Source of the DNA: Saccharobesus litoralis
GTDB taxonomy: Bacteria > Pseudomonadota > Gammaproteobacteria > Enterobacterales > Alteromonadaceae
Length of the DNA stretch: 64,000 bases
NCBI RefSeq assembly: GCF_003063625.1
Contig: NZ_CP026604.1
Location: 1,426,001 to 1,490,000 of the forward strand
Direction: 5' to 3'
Below are positions 44,079 through 51,613 of the stretch, in pieces. The position numbers were made by a program, and so were the translations under genes. The notes under the pieces are model-generated. The model searched no databases and was not told the DNA's origin. It worked only from the letters and a program-made list of their open reading frames with translations. How positions within the stretch are numbered: the first letter of the stretch is position 1; each line of letters starts with the position of its first letter.

Positions 44079-44301
44079 TATAGTCTTCTCGCTCAGGCCT
44101 TATGGTTCATTGTCAGCGCTTACTCTCGACTTTGGCTCCTGCGTCGTTCTACTACCTAAATCCCTTTAGGCAACCCCAATCACATAATAGAGCATATGCT
44201 CATGGGGATTCGAAGCTTGCCTGCATGGATGCAGGTAAGGGGCGTGAGCAGGACGCGGCAGCTTTGACGGCTTCCCCTAAAACCTGATCGCTTTGACTAT
44301 A
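44079..44301 (-). mobile_element. MITE-like element, copy C (223 bp, inverted)
   Basis: Reverse orientation to copies A and B: begins TATAGTCTTCTCGCTCAG and ends CTGATCGCTTTGACTATA. It shares the AGAGCATATGCTCATGGGG core and the TAAATCCCTTTAGGCAACCC segment with copy A, but lacks about 50 bases next to the left end. Small frames inside are artefacts. It ends about 80 bases before the aldo/keto reductase gene. Confidence 0.8.
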
Positions 44302-44382
44302 TATAGCCCTTCTTCGTAACGGTTTAAGGGCTAAACACCACATAATCAGTTACACTGAAACGAGCTTTTTAAGAGACAAATT

Positions 44383-45435
44383 ATGCAATATTTACCTTTA
44401 GGAACCAGTGGCTTATCTGTGTCAAAAGTCTGTTTAGGCACCATGACATGGGGTGTACAAAACACCCAAGCTGATGCTGATCAACAACTTGCTTACGCAC
44501 TTAATAAGGGTGTTAATTTTGTTGATACCGCAGAGATGTATGCGATACCGCCGACCGCAGAAACTTATGGTAAAACCGAGTCCATCATTGGCGATTGGTT
44601 AAGCCGTAACTCAGCTCGCCGCAAAGATATTATACTGGCGACTAAGATAGCCGGTAATGGTCTACCTTGGATCCGCAATCGTGGCGATATTACCGGCCAA
44701 GCTGTTATTCAAGCGGTAGATAATTCGCTTAAACGTTTGCAAACGGATTACATCGATTTATATCAATTGCATTGGCCAAATCGAACATCGCCGCATTTTG
44801 CTAAACATATGCCAGGTAAAATCCGTTTTTCTGATGTTGATACAGCAGCTCATGAAGCACAAATGCTAGACATTCTGCAAGGGATCGACACTTGTATTAA
44901 GGCCGGAAAAATCCGCCATTTTGGTTTGTCAGATGACACGACGTGGGGCATTAAAACTTACCTCGAGTTGAGCAAAACCCATGATCTACCACGTGTGGTT
45001 TCTATCCAAAATGAATTTAGCTTACTGCATGCCAAAGATTGGCCTTATTTGATTGAGCATTGCGTACATGAACAAATTGCTTATCTTCCTTGGTCACCCT
45101 TAGCCGCTGGGGCATTAAGTGGTAAGTATATTGATGGCGCCCGCCCAGAAGGTAGTCGATGGACTTTTATGCAAAGAAACGGCAACTTCCGCGATACCGA
45201 AAACTCTAACGCGGCGATCAAAGCCTATGCGCAAGTAGCACAAGATCATGGCTTGAGTTTAACGACCTTAGCACTAGCTTGGTGTAACCAAGTGGATGGC
45301 GTGACATCTAGCATTATTGGCGCGACAAAAATGTCACAATTACAGGAAGATATCGACGCGTTTTCGGTGACGCTAAGTGAGCAGGCGCTAGCAGATGTAG
45401 CCGCAGTGTTTAAGCAATATCCGGTGCCTTTCTAG
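44383..45435 (+). CDS. Aldo/keto reductase, Tas-like
   Basis: A 350-residue cytoplasmic NADPH-dependent TIM-barrel reductase similar in length and order to E. coli Tas. The catalytic tetrad is visible: Asp48 and Tyr53 (NFVDTAEMY), Lys88 (ILATK) and His130 (LYQLHWP). C-terminal NADP-binding SIIGATKMSQLQEDIDAF. AGAG lies just ahead of the start. It would reduce small aldehydes or ketones. No strong link to its neighbours: MITE copies lie upstream, IS elements downstream, so it may be an older housekeeping gene caught between insertions. The strong terminator at 48271 may once have been its own. Confidence 0.92.
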   Translation: MQYLPLGTSGLSVSKVCLGTMTWGVQNTQADADQQLAYALNKGVNFVDTAEMYAIPPTAETYGKTESIIGDWLSRNSARRKDIILATKIAGNGLPWIRNRGDITGQAVIQAVDNSLKRLQTDYIDLYQLHWPNRTSPHFAKHMPGKIRFSDVDTAAHEAQMLDILQGIDTCIKAGKIRHFGLSDDTTWGIKTYLELSKTHDLPRVVSIQNEFSLLHAKDWPYLIEHCVHEQIAYLPWSPLAAGALSGKYIDGARPEGSRWTFMQRNGNFRDTENSNAAIKAYAQVAQDHGLSLTTLALAWCNQVDGVTSSIIGATKMSQLQEDIDAFSVTLSEQALADVAAVFKQYPVPF

Positions 45436-45562
45436 CACTTTTCAGCAAAAGGTATGATAAGTTTGGCTGGTTTGTACTAACAATCTGTTCAGAAAAGCGC
45501 GCAAGATAAAAAATGAGAGCCTTTGTAGATACCATCTCTCAATACCGGTCTCAAGTATTAAT

Positions 45563-46549
45563 TTATGTTACTTGAGGCTGATAATTTGTTTGTGTTTTGA
45601 CTACGCCAAAACATATTTGTGCAAGCTTTCGCATCGCTGCGCCTAAGGCTTGCATTTTCGTTTTTCCTTTGGCCAATAAGCGTGCTTTCTGTGCCTTTAT
45701 ATCTGGATTATGCTGGCTAGCAACAACTGCTGCCATATACAATTTTTCTCTTATGTAACTCGGACCGTCTTTGCTCAGAGTCGTTTTTCCAGCTTGCTTA
45801 CCGGACTCTTTCAGCTTAGGAATTAACCCCAAATAAGCCGATAATTGCTTAGCGTTCTTGAAGTCTTTACTGGCGAATAAGCTCACCATGTTCCTGGAAA
45901 TAACAGGGCCCACACCTTTGATAGTTAATAAGAAATCTCTGTTTTTTCCTAAATTGGGGTGACGGTCAATATGATCGTCAATCTCTTCTGTTAGATTATC
46001 AATTTCTTCTTTTAACGCTGCAATCATGTTTTCTAATGATTCAATTACACGTTTTGATGTACCTGAAAAGTCAGCCGCCTCAAATCGGTTTTCTTCACGT
46101 TGTAAATCCTTCTCTAATGCTTGTAATCGGCGCAACATAGCTCTTAACTCTCTGAATTCCTTGGGCTCTGGCTGCCAATGAGATAAAGAGTGCCGTCTGT
46201 CATGACCATACCTAGCCAGCATTATCGAGTCTGATTTATCTGTCTTGTGAACCAAATCTAAGGCTTGAGCATACTTGTGTGCTTTACCAGGATTAGCTTG
46301 TTGTAAAATAAAGCCTTTAGCATGTAAAAAATACATCAAGGGTTCACTATAAACCCCAGTAGGTTCAACGGTGATAACAATCTCTTGAGGTGTTAAGCCT
46401 GTATTTTTCAGTAACCATTCTGCTAACGCTTCATGGCCTTGAGAAGTGTTTTTTAACACCTTTGTTTTCTTTTTATTTGTGATGACATCACGAAGCCAAC
46501 ACACGTCTAATTTATCTTTACCAACATCAATGCCTGTAAAAGCCTTCAT
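45563..46549 (-). CDS. IS110-family transposase
   Basis: A 328-residue DEDD-type transposase, apparently intact. Asp8 (FTGIDVGKD), Glu62 (VEPTGVY), Asp104 and Asp107 (HKTDKSDSIMLARYG) are the RuvC-like catalytic residues. The C-terminal Transposase_20 domain (LLTIKGVGPVISRNMVSLFASKDF, LSAYLGLIPKLKESGK) includes the Ser-containing region. IS110 elements lack terminal inverted repeats and insert via a bridge RNA encoded in the non-coding end, so the true element ends cannot be fixed by eye; the 127 bases before and ~180 after the gene are candidates for that RNA. Confidence 0.95.
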   Translation of the reverse strand: MKAFTGIDVGKDKLDVCWLRDVITNKKKTKVLKNTSQGHEALAEWLLKNTGLTPQEIVITVEPTGVYSEPLMYFLHAKGFILQQANPGKAHKYAQALDLVHKTDKSDSIMLARYGHDRRHSLSHWQPEPKEFRELRAMLRRLQALEKDLQREENRFEAADFSGTSKRVIESLENMIAALKEEIDNLTEEIDDHIDRHPNLGKNRDFLLTIKGVGPVISRNMVSLFASKDFKNAKQLSAYLGLIPKLKESGKQAGKTTLSKDGPSYIREKLYMAAVVASQHNPDIKAQKARLLAKGKTKMQALGAAMRKLAQICFGVVKTQTNYQPQVT

Positions 46550-46577
46550 CTCTATACACCAATGCCATTAAGTTAAC

Positions 46578-46601
46578 GATTTTTAGTCGGATTTTTAGTC
46601 G
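46578..46601. repeat. 12-bp perfect tandem repeat beside the IS110 gene
   Basis: GATTTTTAGTCG occurs twice head to tail, 28 bases upstream of the transposase start. It may be part of the IS110 non-coding end or a duplicated target. Confidence 0.5.
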
Positions 46602-46729
46602 ATTGGGCTTCGCAAGCTCAGCGCTAACCAACGTTAATTTAAGAAAAGGTGAATGCTGGGGGCAAAAATATGGTAAAATAAGTGCTTAATAATTCGATGA
46701 TTTTTTTGAAAAAAACGGTTGATCTAATG

Positions 46730-48184
46730 ACACTTATCCCGCAAGAAAATTGTTCAAAATATAGCCAATCTGATAAACAACCCTGAGTTTATTGCTCGTT
46801 ATAAGTCTTCTCCTAAAGATTTTACTCGTAATCGTTCGTTAACCTTCAGTCACCTTGTCTCTTTTCTGCTGAATTTTGTAAAAGGCTCTGCTGCACAAGA
46901 GCTCGATAACTTTTTTGATATCATTGAGCAAATCAATGGTACTTATTCTCACGTAACCGCTTCGGCTTTCACGCAAGCAAGAAAAAAGCTCGACCCCTCG
47001 GTGTTCGTTGAATTAAACCGCGTGTTAGTTAACCAATATAGTCAACATTGCCGTCAACGGTGGCATGGGTTTCGCTTACTCGCTGTTGATGGTTCAACTG
47101 TCAATCTCCCTGCAACAAAGGAACTGAAAGCCCATTACAATCCAACAGATGAAAGTCGAAAGAGACCCTTAGCCCGCCTGTCTCAGCTCTACGATATCAG
47201 TCATCGAATGACGATTGACGCGTGTATTGAGGGACATCACACAGATGAACGCACGATGGCGCTGTCACATTTACCGCATACTCAGCAAGGTGATTTGGTT
47301 ATCTATGATAGAGGTTACCCAGCGTTCTATATGTTTGCTTATCATCGTCATATCGGTGTCGATTTCTGCATGCGGACGCTTTCCAACTATAACACTCAAG
47401 TTCAAAACTTCATTCAATCTGATGAGAAAGAAGAAATGGTTGAATTGCACCCGAATCGGTTTGCCATCCAGCGTTGTAAGGAGCTGGGGGTATCAATAGC
47501 ACCGCTCAAGGTGAGATTAGTCAGAGTGCCACTATCAAGTGGTGAAACGGAGGTGTTAATGACGTCAGTCGATGAAGACAGATTGCCTTATGAAGAATTT
47601 CAACCCTTATATCACAAGCGTTGGGGTGTTGAAGAAGATTACAAAATCATGAAAAGTCGACTTCAAATCGAGCAATTCTCTGGGAAGTCACAGGTCGCTA
47701 TCGAGCAAGATTTCTATGCAAAAGTCTTAAGTAAAAATATCACCAGCCTTTTCGTCAACGAAGCGCAGAGTACGATTGATGAAACGTTAGCGCATCGCAA
47801 GCGGCGCTATCAAATCAACTTCACAGCGGCCCTTAGTGTAATGAAGCAAAACATAATTGTGCTACTTCAACTAAAAGACATCACGTTGAAGATAAACAAA
47901 CTAATATCTAAAATGCTCCGGCATACCAACGCTATCAGACCAGGCCGCTCTTTTGTTAGAAACGTTAAATTGGGAGCCAAGCATCATATGAATTATAAGC
48001 GGCCTAACTAGGCAAAGGCTTAACTTAATGACATTGCTCTATACACTCCCCTTGTTCATGCAGCGTCAAGCGCTTGGATACCATTCAGTTTTATGGAGGT
48101 TAGGAAGTCAGGATATAATCTACAAAACATCATTTTCTGATAAGGGCCGAAACATAATTCCTGACTTCCCGATGTGATAAGTGT
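46730..48184 (+). mobile_element. IS4-family insertion sequence
   Basis: ACACTTATC (46730-46738) recurs inverted as GATAAGTGT (48176-48184), giving a 1455-bp element around the transposase frame, a normal size for IS4. The right end continues inwards with an inverted AGTCAGGATATAAT / ATAATTCCTGACT pair (about 48107-48166). The target duplication could not be decided. Confidence 0.6.
46731..48011 (+). CDS. IS4-family transposase, 5' end irregular
   Basis: The frame is open from 46731 to 48011 (about 426 residues, full length for IS4). DDE marks: LLAVDGSTVNLP, VIYDRGYPAF, and YHKRWGVEEDYKIMK with the conserved Y..R...E......K. However, the first usual start codon in this frame is a GTG at 47001, which would drop about 90 residues with typical IS4 N-terminal sequence (NPEFIARYKSS, ASAFTQARKKLDP). 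An ATG at 46727 reads out of frame by one base and stops after 19 codons. So either a one-base change near 46738-46741 broke the gene, or a rare start is used. Confidence 0.85.
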   Translation, partial: HLSRKKIVQNIANLINNPEFIARYKSSPKDFTRNRSLTFSHLVSFLLNFVKGSAAQELDNFFDIIEQINGTYSHVTASAFTQARKKLDPSVFVELNRVLVNQYSQHCRQRWHGFRLLAVDGSTVNLPATKELKAHYNPTDESRKRPLARLSQLYDISHRMTIDACIEGHHTDERTMALSHLPHTQQGDLVIYDRGYPAFYMFAYHRHIGVDFCMRTLSNYNTQVQNFIQSDEKEEMVELHPNRFAIQRCKELGVSIAPLKVRLVRVPLSSGETEVLMTSVDEDRLPYEEFQPLYHKRWGVEEDYKIMKSRLQIEQFSGKSQVAIEQDFYAKVLSKNITSLFVNEAQSTIDETLAHRKRRYQINFTAALSVMKQNIIVLLQLKDITLKINKLISKMLRHTNAIRPGRSFVRNVKLGAKHHMNYKRPN

Positions 48185-48270
48185 TAGCTAAACACCTATC
48201 ACTGAGAGATACAAGGGCCGAATTTATTTCGGCTAACACAAGGTTTGTCTCAATTTTTATTTTTCGATCT

Positions 48271-48306
48271 AAGGTTATCGGTCGTATCTGCCCGATAACC
48301 TTTTTT
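48271..48306 (+). terminator. Strong Rho-independent terminator
   Basis: AAGGTTATCGG (48271-48281) and CCGATAACCTT (48292-48302), 10-base loop, then a T-run to 48306. It is oriented for plus-strand transcription, yet the only plus-strand gene nearby is the IS4 transposase; before the IS insertions it probably followed the aldo/keto reductase gene. Confidence 0.85.
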
Positions 48307-48334
48307 CTATTCCAATTAGGCTGAATTTTAACGC

Positions 48335-48619
48335 TTATATTTTGTTAAAACTCAATACTTCTTTGCTCTCTACCCAAGGCTGAACCTTAGCGGCGAAAGA
48401 TTTAAAGTGCTCTGTGTCTAAGTGATATTCAAAATCAGCTTTGCTGGCGTATAGCTCATACAAAAAGATGGTGTTTTTATCTTCTTCCCCCTGACACACA
48501 TCAAAGTAATGGCAGTTGGCTTCTTTGGTTAATGAGTCATCTGCTTGCTTGTGCATGGCTGGTAAAAATTCATTTAAATGTTGCGGTTTGACTACAAATT
48601 TTACGGTAATTACGTACAT
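48335..48619 (-). CDS. ABM-domain (YgiN-like) putative monooxygenase
   Basis: A 94-residue cytoplasmic protein of the antibiotic biosynthesis monooxygenase fold (MYVITVKFVVKPQHLNEFLPAM, CHYFDVCQGEEDKNTIFLYELY, HLDTEHFKSF). Relatives include quinol monooxygenase YgiN and LsrG. Single-domain members often sit beside sugar-acid operons. It follows the otnKC genes on the same strand after a 187-base repeat-containing gap. Substrate unknown. Confidence 0.85.
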   Translation of the reverse strand: MYVITVKFVVKPQHLNEFLPAMHKQADDSLTKEANCHYFDVCQGEEDKNTIFLYELYASKADFEYHLDTEHFKSFAAKVQPWVESKEVLSFNKI

Positions 48620-48701
48620 AGTGTTTGGCCTATCTTGTTAACCGCCATTAATTTTTTTGGGGCGGATGTTATTGATTGTATTTTTTAGTCGACATAAACC
48701 C

Positions 48702-48770
48702 TGTCGAAATAAATTTCGACCTACATGGATGTAGGGAATGCCGTAAAGTGTCTGGAACTGCGCACGGCAC
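48702..48770. repeat. Single 51-bp-type repeat with palindromic cap
   Basis: TGTCGAAATAAATTTCGACC (48702-48721), then TACATGGATGTAGGGAATGC and a GTCTGGAACTGCGCACGGC end, one unit of the family at 17223, 20581 and 40879. It lies between the monooxygenase and otnC genes. Confidence 0.75.
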
Positions 48771-48806
48771 AACCAGCTACAAGTAAAAAGCGTTGCTTTA
48801 AGCATG

Positions 48807-49445
48807 TTACTTGTTGGCAAACTTGGCTTTTAAATCTGCAATATTGTCTTTGCTAAGTAAGTTAGCTTGATGGCCTTTTAACTTAAACGCGAGTTTGCAG
48901 CTTTCTTCTAACTCTTCCATACCAAAAACGCAGGATTCAACGGTTTTACCACTAACAATAGGCCCATGGTTGGCCATGATGACGCCGGGGTGATTGGCTG
49001 CTACTTCATAAACCGCATCGGCCAACGCCACATCTCCTGGTGCAAAGTAAGGTACTAAAGCGATAGCGCCAAGGCGCATGGTTAAATAAGGCGTATAGCT
49101 TGGGACGGCATCCGAAGTATTGGCACAAGGCAAGCAAGACAACGCAGTAGCGTAGGTTGAATGCAAATGCAGTACACAGGTGTCATCTGGGCGTTGGTCA
49201 TAAAATGCTTTGTGCAATAAAAACTCTTTTGAAGGTTTGTCACCGCTGATCAAGTTACCTTGTTGATCAAGCACAGACAAACGATCGGCATCTAAAAAAC
49301 CAAAGCAACTATTGGTGGGGGTGATCACCCAACCTGTGTCGGTTTTTATACTCATATTAGCGCTGGCTCCCGCGGTTAAACCGCGGTTGAATATTGACTC
49401 GGCAAAAGCCATAAGCTTTTGTTTCGCGCTTGCTGTATCTAACAT
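48807..49445 (-). CDS. otnC: 3-oxo-tetronate 4-phosphate decarboxylase (class II aldolase family)
   Basis: A 212-residue zinc-dependent class II aldolase-fold enzyme. OtnC decarboxylates 3-oxo-tetronate 4-phosphate to dihydroxyacetone phosphate. Glu74 (PSKEFLLH), His93 and His95 (VLHLHSTYAT) and His160 (MANHGPIVSG) are the metal and catalytic residues. The start overlaps the end of otnK by seven bases, with AGGAC inside otnK as ribosome site, so the two are translated together. Assignment rests on the pairing with a DUF1537 kinase; alone it could be a fuculose-phosphate aldolase-like protein. Confidence 0.88.
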   Translation of the reverse strand: MLDTASAKQKLMAFAESIFNRGLTAGASANMSIKTDTGWVITPTNSCFGFLDADRLSVLDQQGNLISGDKPSKEFLLHKAFYDQRPDDTCVLHLHSTYATALSCLPCANTSDAVPSYTPYLTMRLGAIALVPYFAPGDVALADAVYEVAANHPGVIMANHGPIVSGKTVESCVFGMEELEESCKLAFKLKGHQANLLSKDNIADLKAKFANK

Positions 49446-50716
49446 GTCATTTGTCCTAATGCTGTTTGAAAAAAGTGTTTGTCGCCAAAGTTACCTGACT
49501 TTAATGCTAGATTGACGGGGTTATCGTCTAATGTGCGTACCAATGGCACACCAGGCGCAATACTTGGGCCAATTTCAAAGCGATTAATGGCCAGTGCGCT
49601 AACAACGGCTCCTGAGGTTTCTCCTCCGGCAACCACAAAATTGCGATAACCTTTGCTGTACAAGTGTTTAGCCAGTTGCGCAAATAAGCCTTCTACTAAC
49701 TCTTGCGCGGTTTGCACGCCAAGTTGCGTTTGATTTTCTTTAACTTGTTCAGGTGTCGCGGTGGCATAAATGATTGGCTTAGCGCTTGAAGGTAAGGTGT
49801 GTAACCAGTTGGTTATCGATTCAAGTGATTGTTCACCACTTTGGATCTTTAACGGCTGGATTTGATAACCCGGATTGTGGGCTAGGTATTCAGCCACTTG
49901 GCTTTGCGTCATGGCTGAGCAGCTACCGCTTAATACGATAGTGGGTGCCGCTTGGCTAAATTGTTGCTCATGTTCAAGATGGTTTTTCTGCTTGATCCCT
50001 AATGCTGGTTTTAAATCTAGTGCAATACCAGAACCTCCGGTAATCAAACTAAACTCATCGCAAATTGCGCCTATGTTCAATAAATGTTGCTGACTAATGG
50101 CGTCGACCACTAGGTAATTATATTGCTGTTTAGCGGACTGAATAGCCGCACGTAAAACCGTTTCGCCTTGTTCAACGGTTTCGTATGGAATGTTGATGGC
50201 TTTACCATGACCTTGTTTTTCCAGCATGCGAATAATGGAAGGATCTGTCATCGGGGTTAATGGGTGATCTTTTAACGGGCTTTCATTTAGCGGTTGGCCG
50301 TTAACAAATAAATAGCCGTTGTACACGGTGCGCCCGTTAACGGGCAAAGCAGGACAAACAAGCGTACTGTTTTGCTTTAACTTGTCTAGCAAGGCATCAA
50401 TTACCGGGCCGATATTGCCTTTCGGTGTTGAGTCGAATGTTGAACAATATTTATAAAAAAATCGTTGGCAATGGGCTTGTTGTAACCAGTTTAACGCGCT
50501 TAACGTTTGCTGAACGGCTTGTTGCTTTTCAACCGTGCGAATTTTTAATGCGACCACCACGGCGTCGAAGCCTTGTAAGCTATCTAACATGTCTGGCGTT
50601 GGTAAATTATTGATTTGCAGGGTACGCAAGCCGCTTTTAACTAAAAAGCTAGCTAAATCAGTCGCACCGGTAAAGTCGTCTGCAATACAGCCTAATATTG
50701 GATATTGTTTGCACAT
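49439..50716 (-). CDS. otnK: 3-oxo-tetronate kinase (DUF1537 family)
   Basis: A 425-residue cytoplasmic kinase of the four-carbon acid sugar family. It phosphorylates a 3-oxo-tetronate at C4. N-terminal domain: LGCIADDFTGATDLASFL and YKYCSTFDSTPKGNIGPVIDAL; C-terminal nucleotide-binding domain: IVLSGSCSAMTQSQV, FVVAGGETSGAVVSAL. Operon with otnC. The isomerase OtnI and the 2-dehydrogenase LtnD, usual partners, are not nearby. The start codon lacks a clear ribosome site. The divergent GntR gene and a shared palindrome control it, probably. D-threonate kinase is the alternative, but that enzyme pairs with PdxA2 rather than OtnC. Confidence 0.88.
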   Translation of the reverse strand: MCKQYPILGCIADDFTGATDLASFLVKSGLRTLQINNLPTPDMLDSLQGFDAVVVALKIRTVEKQQAVQQTLSALNWLQQAHCQRFFYKYCSTFDSTPKGNIGPVIDALLDKLKQNSTLVCPALPVNGRTVYNGYLFVNGQPLNESPLKDHPLTPMTDPSIIRMLEKQGHGKAINIPYETVEQGETVLRAAIQSAKQQYNYLVVDAISQQHLLNIGAICDEFSLITGGSGIALDLKPALGIKQKNHLEHEQQFSQAAPTIVLSGSCSAMTQSQVAEYLAHNPGYQIQPLKIQSGEQSLESITNWLHTLPSSAKPIIYATATPEQVKENQTQLGVQTAQELVEGLFAQLAKHLYSKGYRNFVVAGGETSGAVVSALAINRFEIGPSIAPGVPLVRTLDDNPVNLALKSGNFGDKHFFQTALGQMTC

Positions 50717-50769
50717 AAGAATTTGTTAATTTATTGTTGACTTTATTTACAACATAGTTGAATCTAATG

Positions 50770-50785
50770 TTAATGTATACATTAA
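50770..50785. promoter_or_regulatory. Perfect 16-bp palindromic operator between otnK and the GntR gene
   Basis: TTAATGTATACATTAA is its own reverse complement. It lies 54 bases before otnK and 96 bases before the GntR gene, in the divergent promoter region. The TGTATACA core fits FCD-type GntR operators and recurs before uxaB (60604-60611). Confidence 0.65.
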
Positions 50786-50881
50786 TGTATTTTCAAGTGT
50801 TAAGTTTAACCACCGCTAGGGTCTGTGGAAAAATGTTGGTAAATTATGTGCCGAACTAGAGTTGAGTAAGAAGAAACAACC

Positions 50882-51565
50882 GTGAATCAAACCGTAGCAA
50901 TTAAATCGAATGAGTCGTTAAGTAACCGAGCGTATCGTGAACTTAAAGAAAAAATTCTTAAAAATGAGATCAAATTCGGGACTTATTACTTAGAAAAAAC
51001 CTTAGCTGAAAGCCTTGGTATTAGTCGTACGCCGTTAAAAGAGGCGTTAGTACGTTTAGAAAACGAAGGCTTAATTGTCATCCAGCCTAGGCATGGCATT
51101 AAAGTACAAGCTGTATCCGCAGAGGATATGGAAGAAATTTATCAAATTATTGGCTGTTTAGAGTGCGAAGCGGTTTATCTGCTTGCCAATAAAGGCTTAA
51201 GTGAAGAGCAAATACAAGCTTTTGATAAAACAGCAGTCGATATGGACAACGCGCTTAGTCGAGATGATTTAACCGCGTGGGCTGAAGCCGATGAAAATTT
51301 TCATCGTTTGTTACTCGAGTATTGTGGCAATAAACGCTTGCAAAATATTGTAATGAACCATTGGGATCAAGCGCATCGCGCGCGTTATTTCACATTAACG
51401 TTGCGAGAAAAGCCGACTAATTCAACTGCCGATCATCTAGCTGTGATCGAAGCGATGAAAAACCGCGATGTGACTCGAGCCGTCGAGATCCACCGAGCGC
51501 ATCGTTTAAAAGGCAAAAAGCTGATAGTAGATATTTTGAAGAAATTTCGGATGGAAGGCCTATAA
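50882..51565 (+). CDS. GntR-family regulator, FadR/FCD subfamily
   Basis: A 227-residue protein starting at a GTG (50882) with AAGAAGAAAC ahead. Winged helix at the N-terminus (YRELKEKILKNEIKFGTYYLEKTLAESLGISRTPLKEALVRLENEGLI), then an all-helical FCD ligand-binding domain (DMEEIYQIIGCLECEAVYLL, ADENFHRLLLEYCGNKRLQ, HLAVIEAMKNRDVTRAVEIHRAH) with metal-ligand Asp and His positions. This subfamily senses sugar acids. It is first in a plus-strand run with the dehydrogenase and Tct genes and divergent from otnK, so it probably controls the whole acid-sugar block, and perhaps uxaBA through the shared operator core. Confidence 0.92.
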   Translation: MNQTVAIKSNESLSNRAYRELKEKILKNEIKFGTYYLEKTLAESLGISRTPLKEALVRLENEGLIVIQPRHGIKVQAVSAEDMEEIYQIIGCLECEAVYLLANKGLSEEQIQAFDKTAVDMDNALSRDDLTAWAEADENFHRLLLEYCGNKRLQNIVMNHWDQAHRARYFTLTLREKPTNSTADHLAVIEAMKNRDVTRAVEIHRAHRLKGKKLIVDILKKFRMEGL

Positions 51566-51613
51566 ATCTCATAGAGGTTTGACTGACTACCGAGCAACAT
51601 AAACAGAGATAGT

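Noticed and set aside
44102-44287. 61-residue frame near 44.1 kb
   Set aside because: It lies wholly within MITE copy C.
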